From Sorghum bicolor (lineage: Eukaryota; Streptophyta; Magnoliopsida; Poales; Poaceae), in NCBI RefSeq assembly GCF_000003195.3, contig NC_012878.2, positions 16,361,262-16,425,261 of the forward strand: a DNA stretch of 64,000 bases, given 5' to 3'. Made by a program: the position numbers and the translations under genes. Under the pieces are notes generated by a model. That model did not search any database and was not told where the DNA came from. It was given only the letters and a program-made list of their open reading frames with translations. Below, piece after piece: positions 53,209 through 62,439 of this stretch. Positions within the stretch are counted from its first letter, which is position 1. Each line of letters starts with the position of its first letter.

Positions 53209-54726
53209 TCACTGGGGTGGATACGATGGATATGGTGGATATGGTGGAGGATATTGCTGTGGAGGATATTGTGCAGGAGGAGGTGGATATGCATGTGGTG
53301 GTTGAGGAATGTATGGTGGTACGGGCAGGTGATATGATGTGTAGGCTTGGCACCAGTTTCTACTGCTGCTCTCCTCAAAATTTTGGATTTGCTGTTGGGT
53401 TTCCACAGTGGCAGTGTGAATGGCTTCATGGTTAGTACGCAATGTAGCCATACCTGATCTGAGTAGCTCCATGTCATGACGGTGACTGCGGTTTCCAATC
53501 TCCTGCGAAGAAGAAAGAGACAACCGGGCACTACGTCTCCTCCCCGTCCCGGAGGTGTGCATGTTATTGGAAGTGCCCTCATTATCTGAATCATCTTGCT
53601 GTTCAGCTCGTGACTGTCCACGTGTGAATGGCCCTGCAAAACTTCTACGTCCTCCAACTCCAGGAACATTAGGCATTAACGGGTGGCCCCCGTATAATTT
53701 TAACTCTGGTTGTGGCAAAATGAGTCTTGCATTTGATTTACGCAATATAAATTCAATTGTGTCATTGGGGCCACGCGTAATTACTTTTGCTTGAATGAAA
53801 TGATATTTTCCTAACACAGTTCTAGGAGTGGGTATGTACTGGATGGTGTCATCAAGGATCAAAATGTAATCACACAATTTTGTAATTATAGAGGTGAACT
53901 CAATTGGGTCATTCTTCCGTGCTATAGTGATCCAATGATGTACCATGGCTTTTACCGGTGCAATACGAATTCTATTCACCATGGCATATAGAATTCTATT
54001 ATCAATTTCCCGCACAATCCGAATGTCATCTCTAGGGAATAGAGTGATGCCTATCCATTTGTGCATGAACCGTAGTGTGGGATGGCAAATATGGCTAGTA
54101 TGTGGGTAAGTCTTTCCAATTAGATTCTCCCCAGTTATTTCATGCCAAAATTCTTGTCTATTAAAACCCCTTGTGGCAACTTCTACGTTGGTTTTAAAAT
54201 TCATAAAGCCTAAACATGCAGCTAGATGGTCCCATGTGAAATCATAATCTTGGTTTCTTAGGCGAAAGTAAATGGTTGTTTCGGTTACCCTTACGGTGCT
54301 CAAAAATTCTAGAGTGAGAATCTTGCTACCTAGGTGTTCCGAAAAGTCCCAAAATTCACCCCATCCTATTGCAGCAAAGACATCAAAGAATTCCTCATAC
54401 ATACCTGTGTCTTTGAGGAATTTAGGGTCAATTACCTTGGTATGCTTGAATTCACGGTGGCGTAGATGGTTAAGCTTCTCCATTTCTTCTACGGTGAGCA
54501 AAAGTCCGGTCTCTATATCTTGCATCCGTAGAGGTGCTGCTTCTTCATTAAGTGGTGTTTGCTGTGGCATGGCCTCATGCTCTTGCTCCTCATGAGTCTC
54601 AGAGGGAAGTCCCTGATGAGAGGAGTACTCTTCTACCGAACTCATGGTGCCATGGGAGTGCCTTGATGAGCTTCCGCTAAACGCTCCACGCACTTTCTTC
54701 CCTATGTTCTTGAGTGGATTCTTCAT
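53209..54726 (-). CDS. element D second ORF (family shared with element B)
   Basis: Unbroken 505-codon ORF downstream of gag-protease. The N-terminus is basic (LKNIGKKVRGAF) with a Ser/His run. The core shares with B's protein the segments GWGEFWDF, SKILTLEFLSTV and HPTLRFMHKWIGITLFPRDD. The C-terminal third has a coiled-coil-like Gln-rich stretch and then a Pro/Tyr-rich tail containing PPPY, encoded by short GGTGGATAT-like DNA repeats. There is no membrane segment. A CTTGATCTAG acceptor-like sequence directly precedes the ATG, so it may be expressed by splicing, as reported for some Athila-type env genes. Function unknown. Confidence 0.75.
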   Translation of the reverse strand: MKNPLKNIGKKVRGAFSGSSSRHSHGTMSSVEEYSSHQGLPSETHEEQEHEAMPQQTPLNEEAAPLRMQDIETGLLLTVEEMEKLNHLRHREFKHTKVIDPKFLKDTGMYEEFFDVFAAIGWGEFWDFSEHLGSKILTLEFLSTVRVTETTIYFRLRNQDYDFTWDHLAACLGFMNFKTNVEVATRGFNRQEFWHEITGENLIGKTYPHTSHICHPTLRFMHKWIGITLFPRDDIRIVREIDNRILYAMVNRIRIAPVKAMVHHWITIARKNDPIEFTSIITKLCDYILILDDTIQYIPTPRTVLGKYHFIQAKVITRGPNDTIEFILRKSNARLILPQPELKLYGGHPLMPNVPGVGGRRSFAGPFTRGQSRAEQQDDSDNEGTSNNMHTSGTGRRRSARLSLSSSQEIGNRSHRHDMELLRSGMATLRTNHEAIHTATVETQQQIQNFEESSSRNWCQAYTSYHLPVPPYIPQPPHAYPPPPAQYPPQQYPPPYPPYPSYPPQ

Positions 54727-55996
54727 GCTAGATCAAGAAAATAACGAACACCACTTCCACCAGAGAGGTTAGTTTAGATTTTAACTCTTCTTACCGGCTG
54801 ATTACCTCTCTTGATTTCTCGACGGGTGAACACTTGAGCAATAGGGAAAGTGAAAGGAAGAGTGTTGATGATTTTCTTGAGTTGCTAGTAGAGGAAAATG
54901 GTTGTGAATGAGTGAGTGGATGGAAGAGAGGACAAGTGCAGAGGGCACTTTGTCAGGGTCGGCCGACCCCTCTTTTTCCACGAAACCACAAATGGCCAAC
55001 ACCTTGTGTCAAGGAAAGATGGATGGGAAAGAAAGAAATAAGGAATGCTGCAGGGAGGGGGTCGGGCGACCCCATCACCACCTCCTCTTTGCGCTAGCTG
55101 TTCACCAGATTGATGATGAATGTGTGCCATGGCTGGTTCCCCATCTCCACTCACTCTCTCCTTTCTTTTGGATGTTTTCTCAAAGAATCTCTTCTTGGAA
55201 TGTGGTGAAAGAGAAAGGAGGGAACAAGACAAGACTAGATGGGTGGATGTTTGCTCATGAGATGCTTCACGGGATGAGCTTCTCAAAATGTTGATTTACT
55301 TAAGGCTTTAAGCAAGTATCTTTCCCATACTTAGCAAGAGTGATTTGTCTAGGGGTTGCTTAAGTGACTTTAGAAAGAAGAAGATGGTTTTTGTTAAGTT
55401 AGCAGTGTCTCCTAATTTCACTTACGTTTTAGTGGAAGCAGGGGATGAAAACTAGAAACTCTAGCTCCTAGGGTGAGTGTCGATGTTTATGAGTCTTTAT
55501 TTCTATACTCACTCTCCCTACATTACTTGTGCTGCCATACACCAGAGGAGGGGAGGAAGTGGGGCCAACCATGGGGTCGGCCGACCCCTCCTCTCACTCT
55601 TGAGTAATGCTGGGCACACTACACGAGTAACAGAACAAGCACATGCAAGAAAAATAGATGAAAGAGTTAGAGAATTCTCATGCACGGTTCAATTCGTTGA
55701 TCAAGTGGGATTACATGAGTTGACATGGTAATGTTTTGGTGTTTTCTTGAATGGAGCATAGCATGTCATGATAGGAAGTGGCAAAGGACACGAGATGATA
55801 GGTGGGGGCCACCAAAGTGGGGTCGGGCGACCCCCCTTTGGGCCCCACCTGGTGTCCACCTTGCTCAGTGAGTTTTTATTTTTACTTTACTTGTCTTAAC
55901 TCAAGTTGATAGAAGGGTTGGAAAAGATGAAGGAAGTTTAATAAGTAACTTAAAGTTAAAGGTCAGTGGGCTTACCTTGATGGAAGAGCTGTTACC
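54727..55996 (-). other. element D spacer with four palindromes
   Basis: Non-coding region between gag-protease and the second ORF. It holds four copies of GGGTCG-NN-CGACCC at 54956-54969, 55059-55072, 55574-55587 and 55820-55833. I see no convincing TATA box. The ORFs on either strand (54885-55286, 54908-55294, 55477-55731) have no recognisable domain. Confidence 0.55.
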
Positions 55997-58258
55997 TCAG
56001 GTCCTTAGAACAGGACCTCCTCCTTGAGTTGATACAGAAATTTTCTTCGGAGGTGTCATCGGTTGTATTACCTTCTTCTTCCATATTTTCTTGCTCTTTG
56101 CTCTTGGCGTTGGATTGGTCTTTTTCTTTGGCCTAGTTATGAATGTGACGGTTGCCACATCCACTGCCAAGATTAGTGAGCATTGCACTACCTTTGGTTT
56201 GAAGTTGAACTTCTCCTGGGCCCCATTGATTGTAAATTGAATTTCTCCGGCTCCAACGTCAATATGTGCATTAGCAGTGCTGAGAAATGGTCTTCCCAGG
56301 ATAAGTGGAGTCTTTTCATCCACCTCCATGTCGAGTACCACGAAATCCACAGGGACCAGGAACTCGCGTATCTTTACGGGGATATTCTCAGCTACCCCCG
56401 CAGGATGGCGAATTGACTGATCCGCTAACTGCAAATGTATTGATGTAGGGGACAAAACAGCATGGGTTAGTTTATCAAATATTACCTTTGGCATGACACT
56501 GACACTTGCTCCCAAGTCGCACAGTGCATGCTCGAAGTGATGTGTCCCAATGGAGCAGTCGATGGTAGGACATCCAGGGTCCTTCTTCTTTTCTGGTAGT
56601 TGGTTTAGTATCGCCGCGCTGCATTCTTCTGTTAGCTTAATCACCTCAGTTGTAGGCAGCGGGCGTTTGTTGTTGAGGATGTCTCTCAAATACTTGGCAT
56701 AGGTTGGAACCTGCATTGCATCAAGTAGTGGAATATTGACATATAATTGCCGAATTACCTCAACAAACTTCCCGAATTGTTCATCGGTGGTTGGCTTCCT
56801 TGTTCTTGGAAATGGCAGCAGAATGTTGGTGTCGTAGAACTCGTGCGGAGCTGTCTTTCCATAGAACTTGGTGTTTTCCTGCTTAGATGGTGCTTCTTCC
56901 TTGTCTTCCTCAACTTCCTTATCTTTTCTTGCAGTCTTTTTTGTCATGTCAGGATATGGTGGATCACGAGTGGTCTTACCCCCTCTCGTGGTCACATTAA
57001 AGATATTGCAAGAATTTACAGAAGAAGGAACAGTAGCAGCAATTTGTGCTATTTGAGACTCTAAAATTTTATTAAAGTTTAATTGGTCCTTAACAGAAGA
57101 AACAAGGGAATCCATTTTAGCAGTTAATGATTCAAGAGTCTTGTCATTAGCTAACAATCTTTTGTTCATGCTTTCATTGATTTTAGCTTGCTTAATGACA
57201 AGTTCTTTAAGTGAAAGCCAGTTAGAGTTACTAGAGTTACCTTGGCCCTGGAAGCGCGAAGTTGGTCGTCCATTGTTGAAGGATTGCACAGCTTCATGGC
57301 TTGCATTTTGCACCCTGCTCCGTTGGTTCGCACGTGCAGTGGCGTATTGTTGGATGGCCTCTCGATATTTCTTTACCTTGGCTCGTTCATCCAACTTCTT
57401 CAACAAGAACTCCATCTTGTGAGATATTTCATTTACCTCTTCAATGGTTTTCGTGCTTCTCTTCTTGAGTTGAGGGCGTTCTTCTCTCCATGTTTGATTT
57501 GTCACTATGTTCTCAATGAGAGTTTTAGCTTGAGTGACATTGAGGGAGGTAAACGCTCCTCTTGCGGCGGCATCAAGGTGGCTACGAGCTACTGGAGTCA
57601 GCCCATGGTAGAAACCTTGAATCAGGAGCCACTCTTTAATTCCATGATGTGGACACTCTTGAATGTACTCCTGCAGACGTTCCCATGCTTCGGGAATAGT
57701 CTCGTCTGCCTTCTGTTGGAAGCTTGAAATCTTTGCCCTCAGAGCAGATGTCTTGCCCATTGGGAAGAATTTCTTGAGAAATACATTGGCACATCTTCTC
57801 CAGGTGTTGACATCATCGGGTTGAGCGTAAAACCATTGCTTTGCCTTCCCAAGCAATGAGAATGGGAATAGGCGAAGGCGGATGGCGTCGGCCGTTACCC
57901 CTCTGATGGCAATAGTGCTACACACTTCCAAAAAGTGTTGGAGATGTGCATTTGCATCTTCATGTGGCTTCCCACTAAATGTACTTGCTTGCACCATAGT
58001 GATAAGTGATGGCTTAATCTCAAAGTCGACATCTTCGACCTCCACCCTCGGTCCAATGGTAACATGGGCAACTGATGGAGATGAGAAGTCGGAGATTGAT
58101 GAGGAAGCCATTGACTGGTAGAGTGTCGGTGCTAAGCCTCCTTCCTTGAGTGAATTCAAGTATGAGCTGGATCTCCGATAAGTTACTAGACGGTGTCTAG
58201 GACTCTGTCGGGATGTCTCAGGATTTTCTAATGTGGCCTTGAATTGGAACTCACTCAT
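55997..58258 (-). CDS. element D gag-protease, intact
   Basis: 753 codons, unbroken. The gag domain spans about residues 85-270 (LRLFPFSLLGKAKQWF, then FFPMGKTSALRAKI). A Lys-rich linker follows, then an aspartic protease domain with DLGAS and LILGRPFLS (about residues 575-670) and a short basic tail with KKK runs. No zinc knuckle is visible. The frame ends at 55997 with no RT behind it. Gag and protease would let the element build and mature particles, while RT and integrase must come from elsewhere. The open frame in a young copy suggests recent selection for this protein. Confidence 0.9.
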   Translation of the reverse strand: MSEFQFKATLENPETSRQSPRHRLVTYRRSSSYLNSLKEGGLAPTLYQSMASSSISDFSSPSVAHVTIGPRVEVEDVDFEIKPSLITMVQASTFSGKPHEDANAHLQHFLEVCSTIAIRGVTADAIRLRLFPFSLLGKAKQWFYAQPDDVNTWRRCANVFLKKFFPMGKTSALRAKISSFQQKADETIPEAWERLQEYIQECPHHGIKEWLLIQGFYHGLTPVARSHLDAAARGAFTSLNVTQAKTLIENIVTNQTWREERPQLKKRSTKTIEEVNEISHKMEFLLKKLDERAKVKKYREAIQQYATARANQRSRVQNASHEAVQSFNNGRPTSRFQGQGNSSNSNWLSLKELVIKQAKINESMNKRLLANDKTLESLTAKMDSLVSSVKDQLNFNKILESQIAQIAATVPSSVNSCNIFNVTTRGGKTTRDPPYPDMTKKTARKDKEVEEDKEEAPSKQENTKFYGKTAPHEFYDTNILLPFPRTRKPTTDEQFGKFVEVIRQLYVNIPLLDAMQVPTYAKYLRDILNNKRPLPTTEVIKLTEECSAAILNQLPEKKKDPGCPTIDCSIGTHHFEHALCDLGASVSVMPKVIFDKLTHAVLSPTSIHLQLADQSIRHPAGVAENIPVKIREFLVPVDFVVLDMEVDEKTPLILGRPFLSTANAHIDVGAGEIQFTINGAQEKFNFKPKVVQCSLILAVDVATVTFITRPKKKTNPTPRAKSKKIWKKKVIQPMTPPKKISVSTQGGGPVLRT

Positions 58259-58386
58259 ACAATGCCCTGCTTCACAATATAGAGAAACAAAGGCAAGGGG
58301 TAAACCCCCCCCTACAACTAATTGATACTAAGTTGATGATATTTTTTTTTCGGATTCGTTCTTACTAAGATTTCTAGGCTATGCTT

Positions 58387-58404
58387 TCCCCGGCAACGGC
58401 GCCA
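58387..58404 (-). promoter_or_regulatory. primer-binding site of element D (tRNA-Asp type)
   Basis: The minus strand reads TGGCGCCGTTGCCGGGGA, 8 nt inside the 5' LTR, identical to A and B. Confidence 0.85.
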
Positions 58405-58412
58405 GAAATGCT

Positions 58413-60003
58413 TGTTGGCACTTCTTAACGCAACCACCGGATATCGGTGATGGCGCCAGAAATGCCTGGTGTGGTAACTCTATTAACTATTGGACAATTC
58501 CGCAAGCGCACAGAAGGTACCGCTGTAGCACTTCACCCGGGAGTATTCCAAGGTATCGTAATTTATATTTTCCCAAGGGAAAGCAATAGCTAGAAATGCT
58601 TGTAAGAAAAGAGATCCTATCTCAACTTAGTTACAACTAGTGCAGAGAGGTGGCAACGAAAGGTGAAGGAAGGGATGATGATGATCCAGAGATAATCGAA
58701 AAGGATAACTACAAGATAACTAGAGTAGAGTAGCTAGGTGGGAGGACAACGAGTGAGTACAGGTTCCTAGGATATCTAATTCTACTCTCGTGAACTAATC
58801 TTAATCAAATAGCAGAGACACACTAGATTGATACCTTACTAATGGCTGCCAGGGATAGCCGAGCTGGTAAGACGCTTAAAAGGTTTTTTCACCTAACCCC
58901 TTACCGAAAGCGACTATTGGGCTTATGGACGCCTTATCTTTTAAGAACTAGCTCGTACGTGAGGAGAACCTAATGCCGCCCACGATCTGTCACCTACTAG
59001 GGAGTGCGCCCCTACTTTCCGTCCGAGCCAGCGACACCCAAAGGCAAGACCTAGCCTAAGCACCGCGCTTACGCTAACTCTCACTACTCTAGCTGCGATC
59101 AAACAACTATAGCACCTTGCTAAAGGCGATGGGAAACAGCCACGAGCTTGTTACAGGATCACAATCTAATATGTAACTACTAAAGGACAAGATAGAACAC
59201 TACAATACTATTGCAAGAATAATATTGCACAAAGTAATACTTAGAAAAGTAGAAAGAGAATATATTAAGAAAACAAGTCTTACAGGAGAAAAGATACAAG
59301 AGCTATACCAGACTCTCCAGAAGACGACTCCGGAGACCCCGAGCTTCGCTCGACTCAACTCTAACTCCCACACTAGACTACTACTACTACTACTCACTTG
59401 TATCTAGCTTGGATACTTGAACCTTGAATTCATCATGCCCTGGAAGGGTGAAATCAGCCTCTATTTATAGGGAGAGGTGGAGTAGGGGCTACTCCACCGC
59501 CACGTCATCGATCCGTGTGATCATGCCTCTCCACCCTTGGATCAAACCGACTTCACAACCGCCATTTGATCAACGGCAGGGGCAAACCAACACGTGAGAC
59601 ATGTGGGGAAGGTCGGTGGGAGGCCACCGACCCTGAAACCGCCTTACATGTGGGGTCGGGCGACCCCACTCCTGACCACCTGGGCCCACCAGCAGTGTCC
59701 ACAATGGTCCCTTATGTCGGTGGAGTAGGTGGCACACCTGGGTCCAACCAAAGAGGGGTCGGGCGACCCCCTCCCTGTGGGCCCAGGGTGTCACCTGTTG
59801 TCCCCTCGATCTCCTCTTGATGATTCTGATGTTGGCTTTGTCAAATAATGTCTTGAATTTGTTGTTCCTACATAAACAAGCTAAGAGTACAAGTGGAACT
59901 AGTTATGGATAAAATATGTTCATGTCATGTCATTTCCCTTTGCAACCGAGGCATGTTGACGGTGTTTTGTATGTGGATTTCTATGGTATATCCACCGTCA
60001 ACA
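58413..60003 (-). repeat. element D 5' LTR
   Basis: 1591 bp, matching 50246-51836. TATA at 59462-59469, palindromes at 59653-59666 and 59756-59769, tail hairpin at 58498-58515, fossil primer site at 58443-58466. Confidence 0.96.
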
Positions 60004-60008
60004 ACCGT
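60004..60008. repeat. target-site duplication of element D, right copy
   Basis: ACCGT, identical to 50241-50245. Confidence 0.95.
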
Positions 60009-61035
60009 CAGTGTCCCAACCACCATCGTTACGCCGTGAGTCTTTTCGATGGTTGTCGGGAGAGCGGCTGCGGTTATGCCTGCTGGGAGGCGGTGAGGTC
60101 CGGCTACGATTAGTCTGGTCGGAGGTGGCTTCCGTATAAGACACGTCCTGGACTCTCTTGAGCAGAGTGGCTGTCTGTCCCATTGTGGCAATCAGGTGCG
60201 CTTGGACGCTGGTTCGGACACCCTGGCACTCAGGGGTATCAGGGAGCCGATCTAGATTAGCCATGGCGACAGCCACATTTGCGCTTGACGTTTTGTAGAC
60301 TGGCTGGTCCCCGACCATGTCAAAAGCGTCGCTGAGGTTATGCGGTGGAATTTGTCGTTGCTCATCTGCGCGTCGTCGGGCGCGATCGGCGTTGCGCTGC
60401 TCGCGGAGCTGCCTCTGCTCGTCCATTTCTCCATCAACGACCGGCTCGTCGGCGCTGACGTTGAAAACAATGTCCCCTCACCGGGGGGGAAATACCGGGA
60501 AACGAGGGAAACCCGGAGGCTGTGAAGGCAAATCCAGGTCGTAGTACTCGTCTTCGGAGTTTATAACTTCGGTGGGGACGGAACCGGTGCTTGAGTTGGT
60601 GCTGGAAGCCTGACCGTCCCGTAGCTCTTGGATCGTCACCATGTTGACGTAGTGACGAGTAGGTCGATCGTTCCTTTTCGGCGGCCAATCTGCCTTGCTG
60701 AAAACGAATTGGATGTGCCGTGAGTAGAGAGAGGCTGAGTTGTTCAGGCCGCAAGGATAATCTTCCTCCTTGAGCTTGACGGTCCGTCCTGAGGGAGTTG
60801 AAGTTATCGTCAGAGACATTCCCAGCCGTTCGTGTGTAACGACACGAGTTGGCCGGTGGGATTTGAAAAAATCCGTTGAAGCGGCTTGATCGGGCTGGCG
60901 CAGGATTCCATCTACTAGTTGAGAGGCTTCAAGTAGCTTGGAATCAGCGCGATCAAGCGCTTGAAGAAGGTCCGAGCAGTCGATCTTATTTCCCTTGTAG
61001 AGCGGGAACGGTGGTCGGGCGCTCGGTGCCACCAT
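60009..61035 (-). pseudogene. element E gag, N-terminal part
   Basis: Start of E Gag from the ATG at 61035. I recognise no domain in the first 185 residues, which end in a Pro-rich PPGFPRFPVFPPR. A TGA at 60478-60480 (probably from CGA) interrupts the frame. It then continues through a charged Arg/Gln-rich stretch (MDEQRQLREQRNADRARRR) and a Ser/Arg-rich segment to the D insertion, resuming at 50240 in the same frame. Confidence 0.85.
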
Positions 61036-61216
61036 CCGAGTGGTCGGAGGCGACGTGATCTCAGATTAGATCTAGGTTTCTTTCGAAACCGTGGTCGTAA
61101 GGCCACCGCCGCGCGTCGTCCACGTGATCTGGCCGACGGTGAACGTGAGGCCTCCGGGCACGGTCGCGGAAGCTGCGATTGTGACCATCTTGTTCGCCGG
61201 AGAAGTTGCACGCACA

Positions 61217-61235
61217 CCCCCTACCTGGCGCGCCA
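61217..61235 (-). promoter_or_regulatory. primer-binding site of element E
   Basis: The minus strand reads TGGCGCGCCAGGTAGGGGG, one base inside the 5' LTR. I recognise it as common in Tat-lineage elements but cannot assign the tRNA with certainty. Confidence 0.65.
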
Positions 61236-61236
61236 C

Positions 61237-61696
61237 TGTCGACGAAAGCTGGTCGGCAGTCTACCTTGGGGTATACCCACGGTAGTAGTTTATCGGTAGA
61301 CGGTGCGCAAAGAACGAACTCGATGGTGACGCAAGACACAGGTAAGCTTTTGATCCAGGTTCGGCCGCCGAGTTGGCGTAATACCTACGTCCTGCGTCTG
61401 GTTGCATTGATTTGTGTTGAGAGAATATGATGTCCTAGGAGGGTCCCTTGCCTCTCCTTATGTAGTCCGGAGGGCAGGGTTACAGATCTGGAAACTAATC
61501 CTAGTCGGTTACAATTGCCATAGATAGTTCGATATCAATTCCTATTCTAACCGACTAGAATCCTGCTTGATCTCCACGTCTTGTGTCCTTACGCGAAACT
61601 CCAAGCTGTCAGATCAAACCTTGAGCTTGTCTCGTAATGGGCCAAGCCTCCTGGCCCAAGTCTAGCCGTAAGGGTATAGGGGTCTATACCCCCACA
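61237..61696 (-). repeat. element E 5' LTR
   Basis: 460 bp, matching 39921-40379. The TATA box equivalent (about 61458-61467) reads CTACATAAGG on the minus strand, one transition away from the CTATATAAGG of the other LTR. Confidence 0.95.
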
Positions 61697-61701
61697 GCTC
61701 G
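61697..61701. repeat. target-site duplication of element E, right copy
   Basis: GCTCG, identical to 39916-39920. Confidence 0.95.
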
Positions 61702-62439
61702 CGAGCGGAGGGAGGAAGGAGAAGGGCGCGGGCAACAGGATGGAGGGAATGGCCTGGGAGCCCGAGCCGGCGTCCCGACTAGGGGGGGCTGGAGGCCGGC
61801 CGCGGCACGCTCCTCGCCGGCGTACAGCCGCCACGTGGCCGACGCTGGCTGGGACGAGGCGCGTCCGCGCGCGCGGGAGAGAGGGGGAGGGGGAAGCAGG
61901 CCGGGCCGCTCGCTGGGCCGAAAGGGAGGCGGTGTTGGCCCAGCAGCGCCTGCCCCTTTTCTATTTTTTTTGAATTTCTTTTCTCAAATTCTTTTCTAAA
62001 TTCATTTGGACTAATTTAAAATCATTTTCACCTCTTGCCCCCAAAAGCAAAGTTGTTCCAAAACAAAAACCCTACAACTTTGTTTTAATAAGCAAGACTA
62101 AATTCCAAATAGAATTTGAATTACAAATTAAAACTAGTTCTAGGTTTCCAAATAAATTCATTTTGGAGATTTTTGTATAAATTCCATTTCTCAAATTCTA
62201 TAGCTCCAAAAATTGCACAAAAATATTCTTAATTCTTCTTACACATAAATCACCCTAGTTTGAATATTTCACATTTTTAGAAGCAAGCATCATATTTTTA
62301 TCATAATTAAAACACATGAAATAAAGCACATAAAATCATGTTTTGAGATGAATGACATGCTCATGATGCTATGCTTGATGAGAATGCTTATGCATGTTAT
62401 GATAGGGCTAAATGCATGCTTAACACCTAGGGTGTTACA
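61702..62439 (-). repeat. element F 5' LTR, second part
   Basis: 738 bp completing the LTR begun at 36741 and matching the 3' LTR up to 19071 (GTGTTACA). Confidence 0.95.

Larger units (their letters stand above)
50246..60003 (-). mobile_element. element D: non-autonomous Athila-like retrotransposon, youngest insert
   Basis: 9758 bp, TSD ACCGT, both LTRs exactly 1591 bp with about 13 differences by eye. It encodes an unbroken gag-protease (753 codons) and an unbroken second ORF (505 codons) but no RT, RNase H or integrase. It has a tRNA-Asp primer site (58387-58404) and a PPT (51837-51850). It has the same architecture as B but clearly different sequence. It lies in E gag. Confidence 0.94.
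39921..61696 (-). mobile_element. element E: Tat-lineage Ty3/gypsy retrotransposon
   Basis: About 12.0 kb without insert D, with TSD GCTCG and short LTRs (459 and 460 bp; I count 12 substitutions and one indel). Minus-strand gag-pol (61035 to 45084, split by D) carries a second, archaeal-type RNase H, a Tat-lineage mark. Downstream of pol a six-exon plus-strand ORF (41633-44751) runs antisense, followed by a tandem-repeat region and the 3' LTR. Multiple nonsense codons make it inactive. Confidence 0.92.
15154..62439 (-). mobile_element. element F: Tekay/Del-like chromovirus, heavily nested
   Basis: Without its inserts F is about 14.5 kb. Minus-strand order: 5' LTR (61702-62439 plus 36741-39920), iMet-type primer site, an extra ORF (34883-35920), gag (33911-34566, continuing at 22911), protease, RT, RNase H, chromodomain integrase, PPT and 3' LTR (15154-19071). 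Both LTRs total exactly 3918 bp. In 320 bp that I aligned by eye (15161-15480 against 36748-37067) there are eight differences, seven of them transitions. The outer flanks AGGGC and GGGGT do not match as a TSD. Several nonsense codons show that the copy is dead. Confidence 0.9.
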
